A stretch of DNA of 64,000 nucleotides from NCBI GenBank assembly GCA_905250075.1, contig CAJNOP010000039.1:218162-282161 (forward strand), written 5' to 3'. Both the position numbers and the translations under genes were made by a program. Below, piece by piece: positions 11,150 through 23,952 of the stretch (positions are counted from its first letter, which is position 1; every line of letters starts with the position of its first letter). The notes under the pieces were generated by a model. That model saw only the letters and a list, made by a program, of their open reading frames with translations. It ran no database searches and was not told where the DNA came from. Source of the DNA: Rotaria sp. Silwood1. Lineage: Eukaryota; Rotifera; Eurotatoria; Philodinida; Philodinidae.

Positions 11150-11589
11150 TATAAATAAACAGACAAATATGGTATTAATTATTCCATAAGATACGAGTTT
11201 CGAAATTTTGAAAAAAAAACATTTAACATCTGATCATACACGTACTATTTCCTTTTTATCAATTAAATTTAAAAGAAGATTTATGATACATATTTATCGT
11301 AGTAATTTTTCCAATAAAATTTTGCATACCTTTTTGTTTTTCTGATATCACAGTGGATGGATCAGAGATATTTGCAATTTTTGATGAGGTTTTTTGCGTA
11401 AATGTTACCCAAGAATAAAGAATACTACCAGTAGCACTAGAAAAATGAAAAATTTGATATTTAAATGAAGAATCAATAAAATAAATCTATAGAAAATGTA
11501 TCTTATCATATGTGACTAATAGAATTAGAGAAAAAGTTTTCCAGAAGGGTGTGAATGTTTTCAAAGCTTGCTTCCGTAGAGCTTTACTT
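11150..11589. other. Gene-free AT-rich stretch
   Basis: Nothing recognised apart from short A/T runs. Confidence 0.35.
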
Positions 11590-11965
11590 GAAAAATTCCA
11601 TGGTAGGATTTTAAAATTAGGAATCCCTAGTCGAGACTCCCTAGAAGAATCCCTGGGGGAGTTAAGAGAGGATTCAGGGACTCCTCATGGATTTCGTGGA
11701 GACTTCCTATAGACTCTCTAGGAAATTGATGAGTATTATCAGGGTCTCTCCAGAAGCCACCATTGGAATTCTTTGAAAAATTCAAATTTATGAAAATTTT
11801 AGAGGGACTCCCTAAAATTTGGGGACTCCTCGGAAAGTTTTAGGGGGATCCTAAGATATGCAACTCCTCCAGAAACTCACGACAAGGATTTCCCAGGGAT
11901 TTCGCATTTTTCAGGAGACTCCCCGGTGATTTCGTTGAGGAGAGTCGACTAGGGATACCATGATT
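11590..11965. repeat. Degenerate tract of GGGACTCC / GGATTTC words
   Basis: Dense short words (GACTCC, AATCCC, GGATTTC) recur on both strands. The edges are inverted: GGAATCCCTAGTCGA at about 11621-11635 against TCGACTAGGGATACC at 11945-11959. The tract is unusually stop-poor on both strands, which creates shadow reading frames. It is non-coding and structurally like the tracts at 12.4 kb, 45.2 kb and 46.7-48.5 kb. Confidence 0.55.
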
Positions 11966-12364
11966 GCACTTAACAGTCAATTCTGTCTTAATATATTCGA
12001 AATTGAGAAAAATCCAACTAAATATGAATGCCTGCGAACACTCATAGATAGGCATGAGCGAGCCAATATCTGAGCCATTTCAACATGAACATACAGTGGG
12101 TACTGAAATTATTCAATAAGTTTTATTTATTATCTGGTTCGCAAAGACAGAAACTTTATGGAGGACGTTAGCTTTGAAAAACGTCAGTTTAAGTCCTTGA
12201 AAAAACCTAGATCAAATTATCTTATATTATACATTTCGATGCAATTCCGCATCACTTGAAATAAAACTCATGTCATTCGTATCGAGCAACTGTTAAACCT
12301 GAAAATTGTACGGTGAAAACATGAAGGTCGAAAAGAAGATATTCGACTGATATTTGGGTTTTTC
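11966..12364. other. Gene-free spacer between two degenerate tracts
   Basis: No gene or repeat recognised. Confidence 0.35.
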
Positions 12365-12838
12365 ATAAGATTAATGGGTTTCTGAGCTTTTTTTCGGAAA
12401 CTCAAAGGTTTTCCAAAGGTTCGAAAATCCTACAAGGTTTTTGAGATAACTTCGGAAACCATATGAGTATTCTGGGAAATGTTTTCACGGATCTCGACGC
12501 CCGAAAACTCGAACAGGTTTCCGACAAAAAAATATCGGAAACGCAAAGGTATTCAAGCATACGTCTATGGTTTCCGAGAAGATTTTGGAATCGAAATAGG
12601 TATTCGAGGAAACCTTTCGATTCTCAACAATAGCCCAGGGTTGTCGAGAATACGGATGACCGTTTCCGCAACCGTATTCTCGAAAACCGATTGGTTTTCG
12701 GAGACTCGAAAACGCGGCAGGTATTTTCGGAAACTCAACAAGCGTCCAGAAACCTTTTCGGATACCTTTTTGGGTTTCCGAAACGGTTTCCGAAGGGGTT
12801 CAGGTTTGCGAGAAAACGAATTTTTTTAAGAGTGTAGA
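12365..12838. repeat. Degenerate tract of TTTCGGAAAC / GGTTTCCGA words ending AAGAGTGTA
   Basis: GGTTTCCGA, TTCGGAAAC and TTCTCGAAAAC recur on both strands. The right edge TTTTTTTAAGAGTGTA is the inverse of the edge TACACTCTAAAAAAC seen at 45166, so the two tracts probably belong to one family. A 116-residue frame within it is a by-product of the repeat words. Confidence 0.55.
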
Positions 12839-13104
12839 TGGACTTTACTATCTAGAAGCGTCACTTTTCTATCACTTTTGATTATAATTGAATAAAGGTG
12901 TACAATTTTAATCGACTTTTAATTAAACATAATCCATTTTGATCTATTTTTTGTCTAACTTTCTTTATATGGGGAAATACTAGATAAACTCTGAACTATT
13001 ACTCTATATTAACAGCATTAACGAAAAACAATTATAATCCATTGAAAAGAGAAAAGTCCTTCTGTTAAGAAAAAAGTGACGCATGAAGATAGTAAAATCC
13101 ACCT
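12836..13104. mobile_element. MITE with ~33-bp terminal inverted repeats
   Basis: The left end GGACTTTACTATCTAGAAGC followed by GTCACTTTT matches the inverse of the right end (AAAAGTGACGCATGAAGATAGTAAAATCC). The interior is AT-rich and non-coding. Its right side abuts copy 3 of repeat family A. Confidence 0.6.
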
Positions 13105-13215
13105 AAAGTCCGCTGAGTAAGTGTGGCATAAGTTTGGTGTTCTTTTGATTGACTAGTAAAGTCCTTCTATTCACTAGCGGACTTTAGGTAAAGGGAACAT
13201 TTTTCGGATCTTTGC
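13045..13215. repeat. Dispersed repeat family A, copy 3
   Basis: AGCGGACTTTAGGTAAAGGG followed by ACATTTTTCGGATCTTTG matches copies at 140-232 and 2088-2300. Here CCTAAAGTCCGCT (about 13101) and AGCGGACTTTAGG (about 13179) form a hairpin. Confidence 0.5.
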
Positions 13216-15127
13216 CAGCCCTCGTTTTTTTGCATTTCTTTATTTTTCTCTCGTTCGCATATTTAATTGCAATAATGACGAAAGATAACTGACGACGTTT
13301 GAAGAGAAACTCTTTCATAAAAGACATTGGCAGGGGGCTAAATATTAAAAAATGCATATGAAACGCAACATAGGAGAGAAGCAGCTGGTTTCCAAGGAAC
13401 ATGAATGCTTTTTCATCCTTTTTTATGATTACTCTCGACAAATAGTGTTTAGACACAGTTTTAAAAAAACTCATGCCCAAAGAAAAAGACTTTCAGAATC
13501 TGTTAATACCTGTAAATATCTCAGAATATTGATCAGTATATCATCACAGCGAGAAAAACCGTTTTGATCCGTAGAAATAGGGATCACTCGAAAATCTTTT
13601 GTGTCGAAGGCGGAATGGTGATCAAGCAATCAATGGCTTATCAAATATTTCGATTGAAATGTAAGATGTAAGCCAATAATTGGTCTTGTTAGCACTTGAA
13701 GTATACTTGTTTCGATGAAATTTTATCGATTTTGAAATCAATATCAATGATAGTGTATAGCGATAGCGAGGTCAGTGTTTATGTGAGCATAGGGAGTACA
13801 AATCTTGATCGAGAAATGAATGAAATACTATTAGAAAACTAACTCTTTTACTATTCTCAATAGGTTTTCTTGACTTCATTGTCTTAAAAAAACTACAAGA
13901 TTTGGCGATTCGAAAAATAAACTTATGAATATTCTTCTTTTTCTCTCTAGTTGGATGTATATGGAACAAGATGTCGACTAAGAAAATGACAAAATCTATT
14001 TTTTTCTTCTTGAATTTTTTTTTCTTTTGACTAAGGTTTGCAGTATGTATGAAAACTTCATCGTTAAAATCGGTTTGCCAATTAATTAGCTTGAAGTTAC
14101 GAACGTACATTCAGCTCTTACTGAAAATAAAAAAGAAAACACCAATTAGAAAGAAAACTGCTGTTTCTACCGGCAAGCTGTTGCACATTAGTCAAATAAG
14201 TGCCTATTTTCTGCAATGAAAACATGATGAAAAAATTTTATTAGTGCTCATAGTGTAGTGTCTCACATCTTAGTCAGAAAAAAAATAAGTTGTCGTCATT
14301 TTATAGCTTCTCATTGTTGCCGTCAACATGCAACAGGCTATCGAAACTTGTAATGCAGATCAACTCGAACAATCGACATCAATTGGTATGTTCATAGACA
14401 ACATCTCACGTTACTCTCAACAATGAGTTACTATGTAAACTAGCGAAAAGAGGCATAATCCTACCTAGATCTCGTGCGCACCTGTAAAATCATTTTCACT
14501 CTGTTAGATTGATACAGAAAGAACAAGTCGTTGTATTTCCTCTCAGACCACTTTAATGCAACCAACTTTTTAACTGACTTATTCTAGTACATCAATAGCA
14601 AATGAATGGTCAACGACAAGAATGACTTTTTAATCTTCGTATTAAGTCCAATGTTCACTTACTTGCAAACACTAGCTGGGAATTATTACCTGCTCGAAAG
14701 ATCTCATGAAAGTCTTTTTTCTTTGGAAATATGTAACAAAGTCCAAAGTGAAGTGTTGAAGTCATATTTTAGCTAAGGATTCTATAGAGTTTTCGCCATT
14801 AGTATTGTACAAAAAAAAAGACGCCACACTGAATACTTTGTTGTTCAAGAATGAGAAAACGAAGTATTTTCGACAAAAACCAATACAATTGATACATTAG
14901 TTCATATGATTTCACGACACAAAGGACTCAGAAATTAAACTGATAATGCATGAATTTGACAAAAAGTTGCCAGTAATTTCTTATTAAACCAGGAATTTGC
15001 CACAAACTTCAACAATCCATTGACTTCGCCAGTAATAGCCGACAGATTCCACCTAATGCGATTTTACTAACGAGAGAACCTATCCAACTGATAAACATCA
15101 GTTAAACTGATATTTTGTTCATAGTTA
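13216..15127. other. Gene-free stretch
   Basis: Mostly AT-rich. A minus-strand frame at 13772-14110 is Lys/Phe-rich with a KKKKFKKKK run and no motif. A short plus-strand ATG segment near 14329 ends at a GTATGT donor-like site, but no downstream exon was found. Confidence 0.35.
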
Positions 15128-15630
15128 GGGCTCATAATGTAGATAAAAACCCTACAATGATTCGGGCCATGATGCCTTTCTTCTCGAGTTACGGTCATTT
15201 TACTGAATTTGCAGCTTATCATAGGTGTATTATGAAAAAATCGCTACAAGAAATTTTCGCCTGAGTGTTTCCTAGATAGTATACGTAATGATCTTTATCA
15301 TCTATTGAAAGTTTCAGAGGGAACGAATAGTTTTCTTCCGAGATAGTACATCTGTAAAAACCACTATTTCCTCATAAAATCTCTGAAAATAGTCCATTGT
15401 TGAGATATTTGATATCTAAAGAAAAAATCATCTGTTTTAGCTGAAACCTTCAGAATATGATTTGTACCACAAGGCCTATTTTTAGGAAAATTTTCAGGCA
15501 AAAATTTCTTGTTGAGATTTTCTTCATAATATCCTGCAATAGACTAAAAATTTGATTAAATGACCGTAAATCGGGAAGAAAAGTCTAATAGCTAAAGGTT
15601 ATTTAGTGTATTTATCTACATTGTGAGCCC
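15128..15630. mobile_element. Foldback element, GGGCTC...GAGCCC ends, TA flanks
   Basis: GGGCTCATAATGTAGATAAA at the left end is inverted at the right (TTTATCTACATTGTGAGCCC). The inversion continues inward, for example AAGAAATTTTCGCC against GGCAAAAATTTCTTG. TA flanks both ends (15126-15127, 15631-15632). It is 503 bp and non-coding. Confidence 0.65.
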
Positions 15631-15632
15631 TA

Positions 15633-16940
15633 CCCTATGCGCAAGATATGAGTTCACATGGCGTTTATCAGTTTTATGGATTCGTTCGTAAGAGATTTCA
15701 CAAAGTCTGAAAATTAAAGACAATCATTTGTAGAAAATATATCTGATAGAGCTGTCTACATCCAATAGTCAGTGCTATTGTAATGATGACCAATATGAAG
15801 TTTTAACAGAGGAGCCCACTGTTTCGTTACATATTTGACTTTGATAACAGTAAATTGAATTTAGCTCGTTGGCTGTTATGGAGCTTATATACCTTCATCA
15901 ACTCTAAAAATGTTTTTGGATTTTTGAAAATGATGCATAACTTGAATGTGCAATATCATCAATTATTATGAGAAGCTGATATGCCTTCTTCCAAGTGAAT
16001 CAAGCTATACTAAATATCATCATTATCGGAAGAAAAGTTTCCTCTTAGCAACATTAGTAACATCTATTGATAGCGAAACGAATAATGTTCGATACCCCTT
16101 TTTTATCGAGTTGGTTCAATGCTTACTATTCAAGGTCTTGTATAATGTATGTAAGTTGCTATTCATAATTGAGACACATGCTCAAAATCATATGTGCAAA
16201 CGATACGGAACAACAATGTATTATAATAATCAAATCGTAGGAAGTTCCATTATGATAATTCTTTCTATGTTTGAAAAATATTTTAATTAATAACTTTGAA
16301 CAGACAAATAAAATTCATGATTCATCGACCATATTCATTTTGTGTTAGTCATTCAGACTTGCCATCGTTCATCTAGCTTCGCGACGTACCCGACACGTAT
16401 CATAGATAGAAAACTTTTACTAACTTAATAGTAAAGAGCCCCAATTCATTACAGTTTATAGGAGCACAAATAGAGTTTAAAGATAGATGTCTATACATAC
16501 GAGAGCTTCATTTTGGTGACCAGATCTGATAGTTACGAATCTCAACAAAAATTCTTGGACCCAACAGATGTATTATTATCGCCAATAAGCTCTAAAGACG
16601 CCAAAATCAAAAGCTTTGTAGTTTAACTGTTGTCACTTTCATGTAGTATTTGTCTTCTTGGTTTTTTAAGCATGAAACATACCAAAGTAGTGAATAGTAA
16701 CTAAAACTTCGTATTGAACATCTTGACAAGAACTTGACGATTCCGTGTAGACGGAACCATTAGATCTTACCGGTGCGTATGGTTATTTTTAGCTTAAAAA
16801 TTTTCTGACTTCCAAAGTAAAATGTTCTCCCAAGTTCTACTATTGTTAAATAATAACTACCGTCTATATATAGCACCATCTTGACGCTTTATTGACTCAA
16901 TCAGTCACGACAAACTGAACTTTTCTCATTTCAATTCCAG
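15633..16940. other. Gene-free stretch upstream of the two-TM gene array
   Basis: A plus-strand frame at 15946-16290 (114 residues) has no recognisable motif. An acceptor TTCCAG ends the stretch at 16940. A short 5' exon of the first two-TM gene is expected here but I could not identify it. Confidence 0.35.
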
Positions 16941-18208
16941 GAAGACCAACATGTATACGCCAATTGCTTCAAAGAACGGCGTATCATCTGATTAATGTGA
17001 ACTTTTTTCCATCGGTGCCACCATCAACTAACGAGTATGACCTGCAAACCCAACGAATATCAACAAGATTGTTCATTGTGTTACTTGTTCTCTCGCTCAA
17101 TATACTTCTCATATATACATCAACAATAACTGTCATCAAAACAATTACAGTTCAAGGTCCTACTCTCAATCAATATGAACAACTTTATCTCCAATATCCA
17201 GGAACCTTGATATGTCCTTGCAGAAAGATATCAATCAACTACAACACATTTCTTCAAGTTAATTATACGTTGCACCAAATATGCAGCAGTTACTTTGTTA
17301 CTGACCAGTGGATTTCAATCATGGTTACAGCTTCTAACAGATTTCGTTGGACTGATGATTTTCAAATAATTGGTCTTCAAGCATTTCAAGCACTAAGAGC
17401 ACTGTGTGAGTTAATCGAACAGTCAATTTCCGACAATCTATTACAGTTTTATTCAAGTAACTACGTGAGTGCTTTTGCTACACCGGTAGATCTATTTCAA
17501 TCACAATCTGAAGCATATATTCAACAGTTCATCTCGACGACAACGAAAAGTTTCTTACTATCGCTGCGACTGATACGTGATACTACTCAAGCCAATGCTC
17601 TACTCTCCGCACTCCAAACAAATTACAGACTCTATGTTCCATACGGATCCGAAAATACATACATTTATTGGATGGCATACGATGGCGGATGTGATTGCAC
17701 ATCTAGTAGTCAATGCACTAAACAATCAGTCCTTTATGAGAACAATAATCGTTCATTATCATGGCCTGTACCGGGTTTCTATACTGGATGTTTTGTATTA
17801 GAGTCTTTACGGCAATCAAATCTTGAATGTTTGTATCATGAGGCATGTTTAACTGAGTTGCTATATCGAATGGAATCGGTGTCACCTATGAGTGTAACAA
17901 TGTTGAGTTCATCGATACCGAGTCGCTTTTTCGTGAACACAACGATTGGCGCACTGCTGGATCAATTAATAGTGGAAGAGTGGAATTGGTCAATCATTTA
18001 TGAAGACTACTACGGAGCATGTGTACCATTAGAGTGTACCTATAGAGTCAGCACTAACAATGATGCTATTCACATAATCACAACGCTGATTGGCCTGATT
18101 GGGGGTTTAGTGGCAGCTTTGAAACTCATCGTGCCTCACTTACTGGATTTCGTCAGAAGACAATTGCATCGAGCAGCATCATCACCAGGTATTTTCGCAT
18201 ACAGCTAA
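16941..18208 (+). CDS. Two-transmembrane Cys-rich protein, tandem family copy 1 (main exon)
   Basis: I do not know its function. The exon follows a TTCCAG acceptor and runs open to TAA. A conserved PPSTN...TQRISTR segment precedes a hydrophobic helix (LFIVLLVLSLNILLIYTS). A ~310-residue Cys-containing region follows, with LICPCRKISINYNTFLQVN, VSAFATPVDLFQSQSEAYIQ, WPVPGFYTGCF and LECLYHEACL. A second helix (VAALKLIVPHLLDF) and a short basic tail end the protein. The topology implies an extracellular or lumenal loop between two anchors. The family is, from memory, large in bdelloids. No ATG starts this frame cleanly, and all three copies share an acceptor in the same phase, so a short 5' exon is missing from the model. 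Confidence 0.8.
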
Positions 18209-19989
18209 TTCATAAGTGTATAGTGCCATATTGGGCTCCTTATGAGAAATGCATCTAATAGTTATAACTTCCAATAGTTCGGGCTAAGTTCGAATCGATA
18301 TTGTCATAAAAATGTCTTAGGAAGCCACTGATTTATTCATGCTAAAATTCTAAAGTGTTTTGGGAATTCTATTAAAATCAACATTACAAATCTAGCAAAA
18401 AGTCACGGAACAACAATCAATCCCATTGAAAATTTGATAGTCAAGTCAAGTTCTTAGTAATATTTCCATTGACTTCTGTTATTTTTCGGCTCATGATCTA
18501 AAGCGCGGTGACATCTGACAGTTGAGACTCAATGAGGAATAGACTATTTCAAGGGCCATACTTGCTGAAAAGTTGGTTTACACATGTGTCTATTGAATAA
18601 TCGTGTAGTCTTCTTTTATCATACGTTTGTCATGAATTTTTAATGTTTATAAACAGTTTCCGTGCACATGCCAGAAGGATAATCATAGGCGAAAAGTCCA
18701 AATGCGATACTCCATATACTTTTATGTCGAGTGTTTCACTGTTTCTTAACAGCTTTTATTCTTTTTAATAATACTTGGCCAAAGGATACTAATAGGCTGA
18801 ATAGCTAAATTTCAATGTGAAATTTTAATGTGTCCCATATTTTATTCTGATTCACTGACAACATCCGATGCTTCCTCGAAAGCTTAAGAAAGGATGTATT
18901 TGACATCGAGCTGCACTAAACGAATGTTGGTTTTTTGCAACACATGCATGCAGATCCGACCATGACGAGAAACAAAAAATTGTGTTTTCATGCCCTCCAA
19001 TAGTTGCGCAGCATTCATCTTCTGCCCTATCATGACTAATGCTGGTAGCATTTTCATGCTAAAGAGGTGAACTTCATCAATGATTTTCATTTATTTTATA
19101 GTGTCAAATTGTTGTCTGAAAAAACATGACTCAAGGAGAACTATAAATTTGAAAACGCATCATTGTAAGAAGAGAAGAATGTATAAGAGTAAAAGAACAT
19201 TACTATTTTCGGATGGTTGGGCAAATAGACAGGCGATAAAGATCAGCGAAAGCTCTTGCTATTGAGCTGATCAGATTTGAGACTCACTCAATGTTCATTC
19301 ACGACATATCCTGTGCAGTTGGGACTGCGTTAGATCGAGAGCATCGTAAAAAAAAACGCAGTAGATCTATCACGCGACTTTATCAAGGATGAGTAACTTT
19401 TCCTGAACATTTTTCAAAAGATGAAACACTCCTCAATCAATTGGTCCTGACTGAGGACTTAGTGAGATACTATTTACGTTCATTAGTCAAATTACCAAAG
19501 TAAAGCTCTTGTTCAAAACGATTGTGTTTGACCGGCCACTTGCTACTAACCAAAGGCCAGAACAAAAAAATAGTGGCATTAGAGATCTTTTCTCTTTCCA
19601 AATTTTGCTTAGTTCCGTTTCGAATGTACAATACACTTTGAAAATAGGGCTTGCTACGCCACACACTTCTGAAGATCTACATTGAATCGGGACTTAGATC
19701 GATAGTATTTGAACTGTTTTATTTATTTTTCAATCTACTGAAATAATGACTTGCCGAAGCCTCTTCACATAAAGATTGATTCTCTTTTGACAGATACCCT
19801 CCGATATTCTTCTATTTAAACCGCCATATATCGCTAGTGCAGAAGACTCGCGAGAAGAATTTCAAAAACAATACTAGTAGCTCAAAGACTTTCCTTTCAA
19901 AGTAAGTACGTGTGAGTTCTACATTTAAAAGCTCAGAAGATAAGAAATCTTCTCCAGAAAAAAAGATGTTATCATTCATATTTTGATAG
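18209..19989. other. Spacer between two-TM copies 1 and 2
   Basis: No gene supported. Small frames at 18884-19090 (minus) and 19470-19664 (minus) have no motif. The copy 2 acceptor (TTGATAG) lies at the end. Confidence 0.35.
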
Positions 19990-21263
19990 TGCAAGGAATA
20001 TGGATCAGAATTCGTGCATTACCGCACACAATCGTTCTATATCTCTCCAATTTGAATCTGTTTCCCACCACACCACCCTCAACCAACCAACATGAACTGC
20101 GAACCCAACGAATATCAACAAGATTGTTTATTGTGTTACTTCTTCTCTCGCTCAACATACTTCTCATCTATACGTCAACAATAACTGTCATCAAAACAAT
20201 CACAGTTCAAGGTCCTACTCTCAATCAATATGAACAACTTTATCTCCAATATCCAGGAACCTTGATATGTCCTTGCAGAAAGATATCAATTAACTACAAT
20301 ACATTTCTTCAAGTTAATTATACTCTGCACCAAATATGCAGCAGTTACTTTGTTGCTGACCAGTGGATTTCATTCATGGTTACAGCTGCTAACAGATTTC
20401 GTTGGACTGATGATTTTCGATTAACTGGTCTTCAAGCATTTCAAGCACTAAGAGCACTGTGTGAGTTAATCGAACAATCAATTTCCGACAATCTATTACA
20501 GTTTTATTCAAGTAACTACGTGAGTGCTTTTGCTACACCGGTAGATCTATTTCAATCACAATCTGAAGCATATATTCAACAGTTCGTCTTGACGACAATC
20601 AACAGCTTTTCACTATCATTACGATTGATACGTGATACTACTCAAGATAATGCAATCCTCTCAGCACTGATGACCAATTACGTTTTGTACCTAACATCTG
20701 GATCAAAATACCTGATCGATTTGAGACAAATATATGACAGCAGTTGCAATTGCGCTTCTAGCAGTACATGTTCCACACAATCAGTCATTTATGAGAACAA
20801 TAATCGTTCATTACCGTGGCCTGTACCAGGTTTCTATACTGGATGTTTTGTGTTAGAGTCTTTGCGGCAATCAAATCTTGAATGTTTGTATCATGAGGCA
20901 TGTTTAACTGAGTTGCTATATCGAATGGAATTGGTGTCACCTATGAGTGTAACAACGTTGAGTTCATCGATACCGAGTCGCTTTTTCGTGAACACAACGA
21001 TTGGCGCACTGCTGGATCAATTAATAGTAGAAGAGTGGAATTGGTCACTCATTTACGAAAACTACTACGGTGCATGCGAACCATCAGAATGTGTCTATAG
21101 GCTCAACACGAAAAACGATGTTATTCACATAGTCACAATAGTGATTGGCCTAATGGGGGGCTTAGTAACAGCTTTGAAACTCATCGTGCCTCACTTAGTG
21201 TCTTTCATCAGAAGACAACTGCATCGAACAGCATCATCACCAGGTATTTCAGAATATAATTAA
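19990..21263 (+). CDS. Two-transmembrane Cys-rich protein, tandem family copy 2 (main exon)
   Basis: It follows a TGATAG acceptor in the same phase as its neighbours and runs to TAA. It is nearly identical to copy 1 through the first helix (LFIVLLLLSLNILLIYTS), the PCRKISINYNTF block and the second half. It differs sharply over about 25-30 residues around YLTSGSKYLIDLRQIYDSSC. The C-terminal helix (GLVTALKLIVPHLVSFI) and the tail HRTASSPG resemble copy 1. Long blocks of DNA identity with copy 1 indicate recent duplication or gene conversion. Function is unknown; a surface or secretory-membrane role follows from the topology only. Confidence 0.8.
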
Positions 21264-23952
21264 TTCATGAGTGTATATTGTCAGATGGGACTGCTTAAGA
21301 AAAATGCACATAATATTGACAATTAGAAATAGTTCGATATAGGTTCGAATGCATTTTGTTACGAAGATATTTTAGGAACGGACGAATTTATTCGAGCATA
21401 TAATGTATATTTTTGATCAAAATGTTGAAACCCGTGTAGGTAGATACAATGATATGACCTTCAGCAAACGATTCTCTACTCAATGTTAAATATTTAACGT
21501 TAGTCACTTTAGGATACAGTATTAGAAATGAATGCTGCATGAAAATGATTAAAACTCGAAACACTTTCTCTTACAGATACGCCCTCGTTTGTCCGATGGT
21601 TGAATTCTTGTGTTAGTGTAAGACGCTTTTCTAGCTGTCCTATTTTGACTCAGTTGAGAACATCCTGAAGAAGAACACATCGTTCATTTTGGACCAAACA
21701 CAGATGGACACCGAGAGTAGTGTGTATCGAAGTACATTAGCTTGGAATCTTTACAGTTCTTTATCGATATTTAATCTAAGTTTTTGTAGCTTGATCACTT
21801 ACGAATGGCTTCAACAATAGAATCATAAAAACAAGGAAAGAAGTAGAACTAAGCAGCAGTATTTAAAGCAGGCAAAAAAAGAAACAGAAAAACTGGAAGT
21901 CAAAAATGCAGAAAAGAACGGATATTGATCGATTCTCTTGAATTAACTTTTAATGTTTGTTGACAAAGAATATGAATCAGATAATGGTCAAGTACTGTAC
22001 ATAGAGTAGAGACATTTTGCCACTAGTTTAGCACTCAGCTAGCTCTAGAAGACTGGTATTCATAATCTACTGGTCGTATCAGTGCAACAACCAATGAAGA
22101 AGCATGTGTAAATCTAGCATCTGATACAATGTTTATGTAACTATTCTGCACATGCAAGTATATGTAGAAATATTGTATCGTAAATCAACATCATGACATG
22201 CGAGTTTTTTTAATGTTCTTTTTTATGTGACCGAAGACCCTAAGCTATTTTTACTCTTTTTTCGCCTCTTCAAGTTCACAAGAACGACTGATAAAATAAT
22301 CTTATAAATACAGTAATAATCTCTCTTATTTGTTACTGGTTTAGTCAAATCTATCGGGTGTCATGCTTTTCGTACACGATAGTTAAGTTAATTTAGTGCC
22401 TATGAGATAGAAAAAGACAATTGAATGACATACGAAATTCTTCTTTTTTTATGTAAGTTTTAAGTGAGGAAAGAGAGAATATATTCCATGATAACAGACT
22501 TATAGAGAAAAGGAAGGATTGAATATAGAAAAAGCCAGTAGTGAAACAATACACTCTTTTTGATATCTATAGCTACATAATCACCTATGTTTCTTTAAGC
22601 CATTGTAAAGCCACTGACGACATATTTTTAATAATAAATATGATTTCAACTTCTTACATGGCAATATTTACAATATATATCTATTGACTTTGTTCTTGAT
22701 TATTTTCTCCTTGTCCAATCATGCCTAAGTAATCCATTTCTGTGCCTGATCTCACTGTAGTATGTCATAGTATCGTAGAATTTTCGAAATATATACGAAT
22801 TCACTAGCAGATCTCGCCATTAATGCATATCATACAGCAAGTCTCGAAGATTTGTACTCTCTATAGGTACACAATATTTTGTTTGAGAAAAGTCGTTTTT
22901 TTCTTTGTTACGAAGTTATCTTTTTTGTAAACCTTATGCTTTGGAAACGTCTCGACAAAGTGATCGATTCTATGTTACAAATCGATAGCTCATCAATTTT
23001 TTTGTACAAAAAAGTGCTCTCATTCTAGTTTTGGAATTTCATGCATCGTTTAGTTCTTTTCATTGATCTAAAAATGGCCACTTCAGTAACCCAGTGGAAG
23101 TTAAACGGTTAGGTAGAACACCAGTGACCCCCGTCGATGGCTATGATAAAAACAAATCATAGCGCCAAATAGAAACTATTGTATCAGCATGAAAACTTAC
23201 ATATACGGACGTTTCTCGTTCAGTCTTTTACTGTCTTTCAAAGGTCATAAAACATATTACAAATTGACTTATGATCATCGTTTAGCTAGTGCTACTTGTT
23301 CAGGTTTAACATATAGACTATGAGAACTTTAGTTAACTTATCTATTTTGGATCGATTGAAACCGATGTTTGCCAAACCCAATATAGAAAGTGATTCATGA
23401 GCTTCTATTTGATACTTTCCGATGCTCTTCACTCATATTAGCAATGCATACAATCGATTCTACTTACTCGGATATGTACAGCTAAAGCTTATAGTTAATC
23501 ATCAAATTTCTTGTTCGACACAAGAGAAAATCTTCTGAACTATTTGTTTTTCTTGAACTTGATGCTTTGAACACAAGTAGAAAATCTCGAAAACAGAGTA
23601 CTCATGATTTGGTTCACTAGTCTGAACCGTAGGAAATGAGTTATTGCTGCTACACAAAAACTGTTGACCTATGACCAGGTTGCATGAGCAGTCAATCATT
23701 TTATTTTTGACATATATCCTGTAGAAAGTCAAAAATTTTGCATAAGAATCACAATCCTACTTCAAAAGTGAAATGCATTTGAACTATTCAAGTTTCAAGA
23801 CTCTCTGTTAAATACGAAATCACAAGGCCAAAAATGAATATATAAATTGAGAAATTTCTTCGTCAATGAAGACTCACTGACTAGAGACAGACAATATCAA
23901 ACAACATCCAGAGTTTTCAAGAAACAAGATGTTTTCATTTATATCTTTTTAG
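21264..23952. other. Spacer between two-TM copies 2 and 3
   Basis: Gene-free as far as I can see. A minus-strand frame at 23502-23732 has several Cys but no family resemblance. The in-frame extension upstream of copy 3 (from 23847) lies before a TTTTTAG acceptor and is probably intron. Confidence 0.35.

Noticed and set aside
12479..12829. 116-residue plus-strand frame
   Set aside because: Lies in the TTTCGGAAAC word tract; translation is repetitive and motif-free.
13772..14110. 112-residue minus-strand frame
   Set aside because: Lys runs from poly-T DNA; no domain.
15946..16290. 114-residue plus-strand frame
   Set aside because: No recognised motif, no neighbouring exons.
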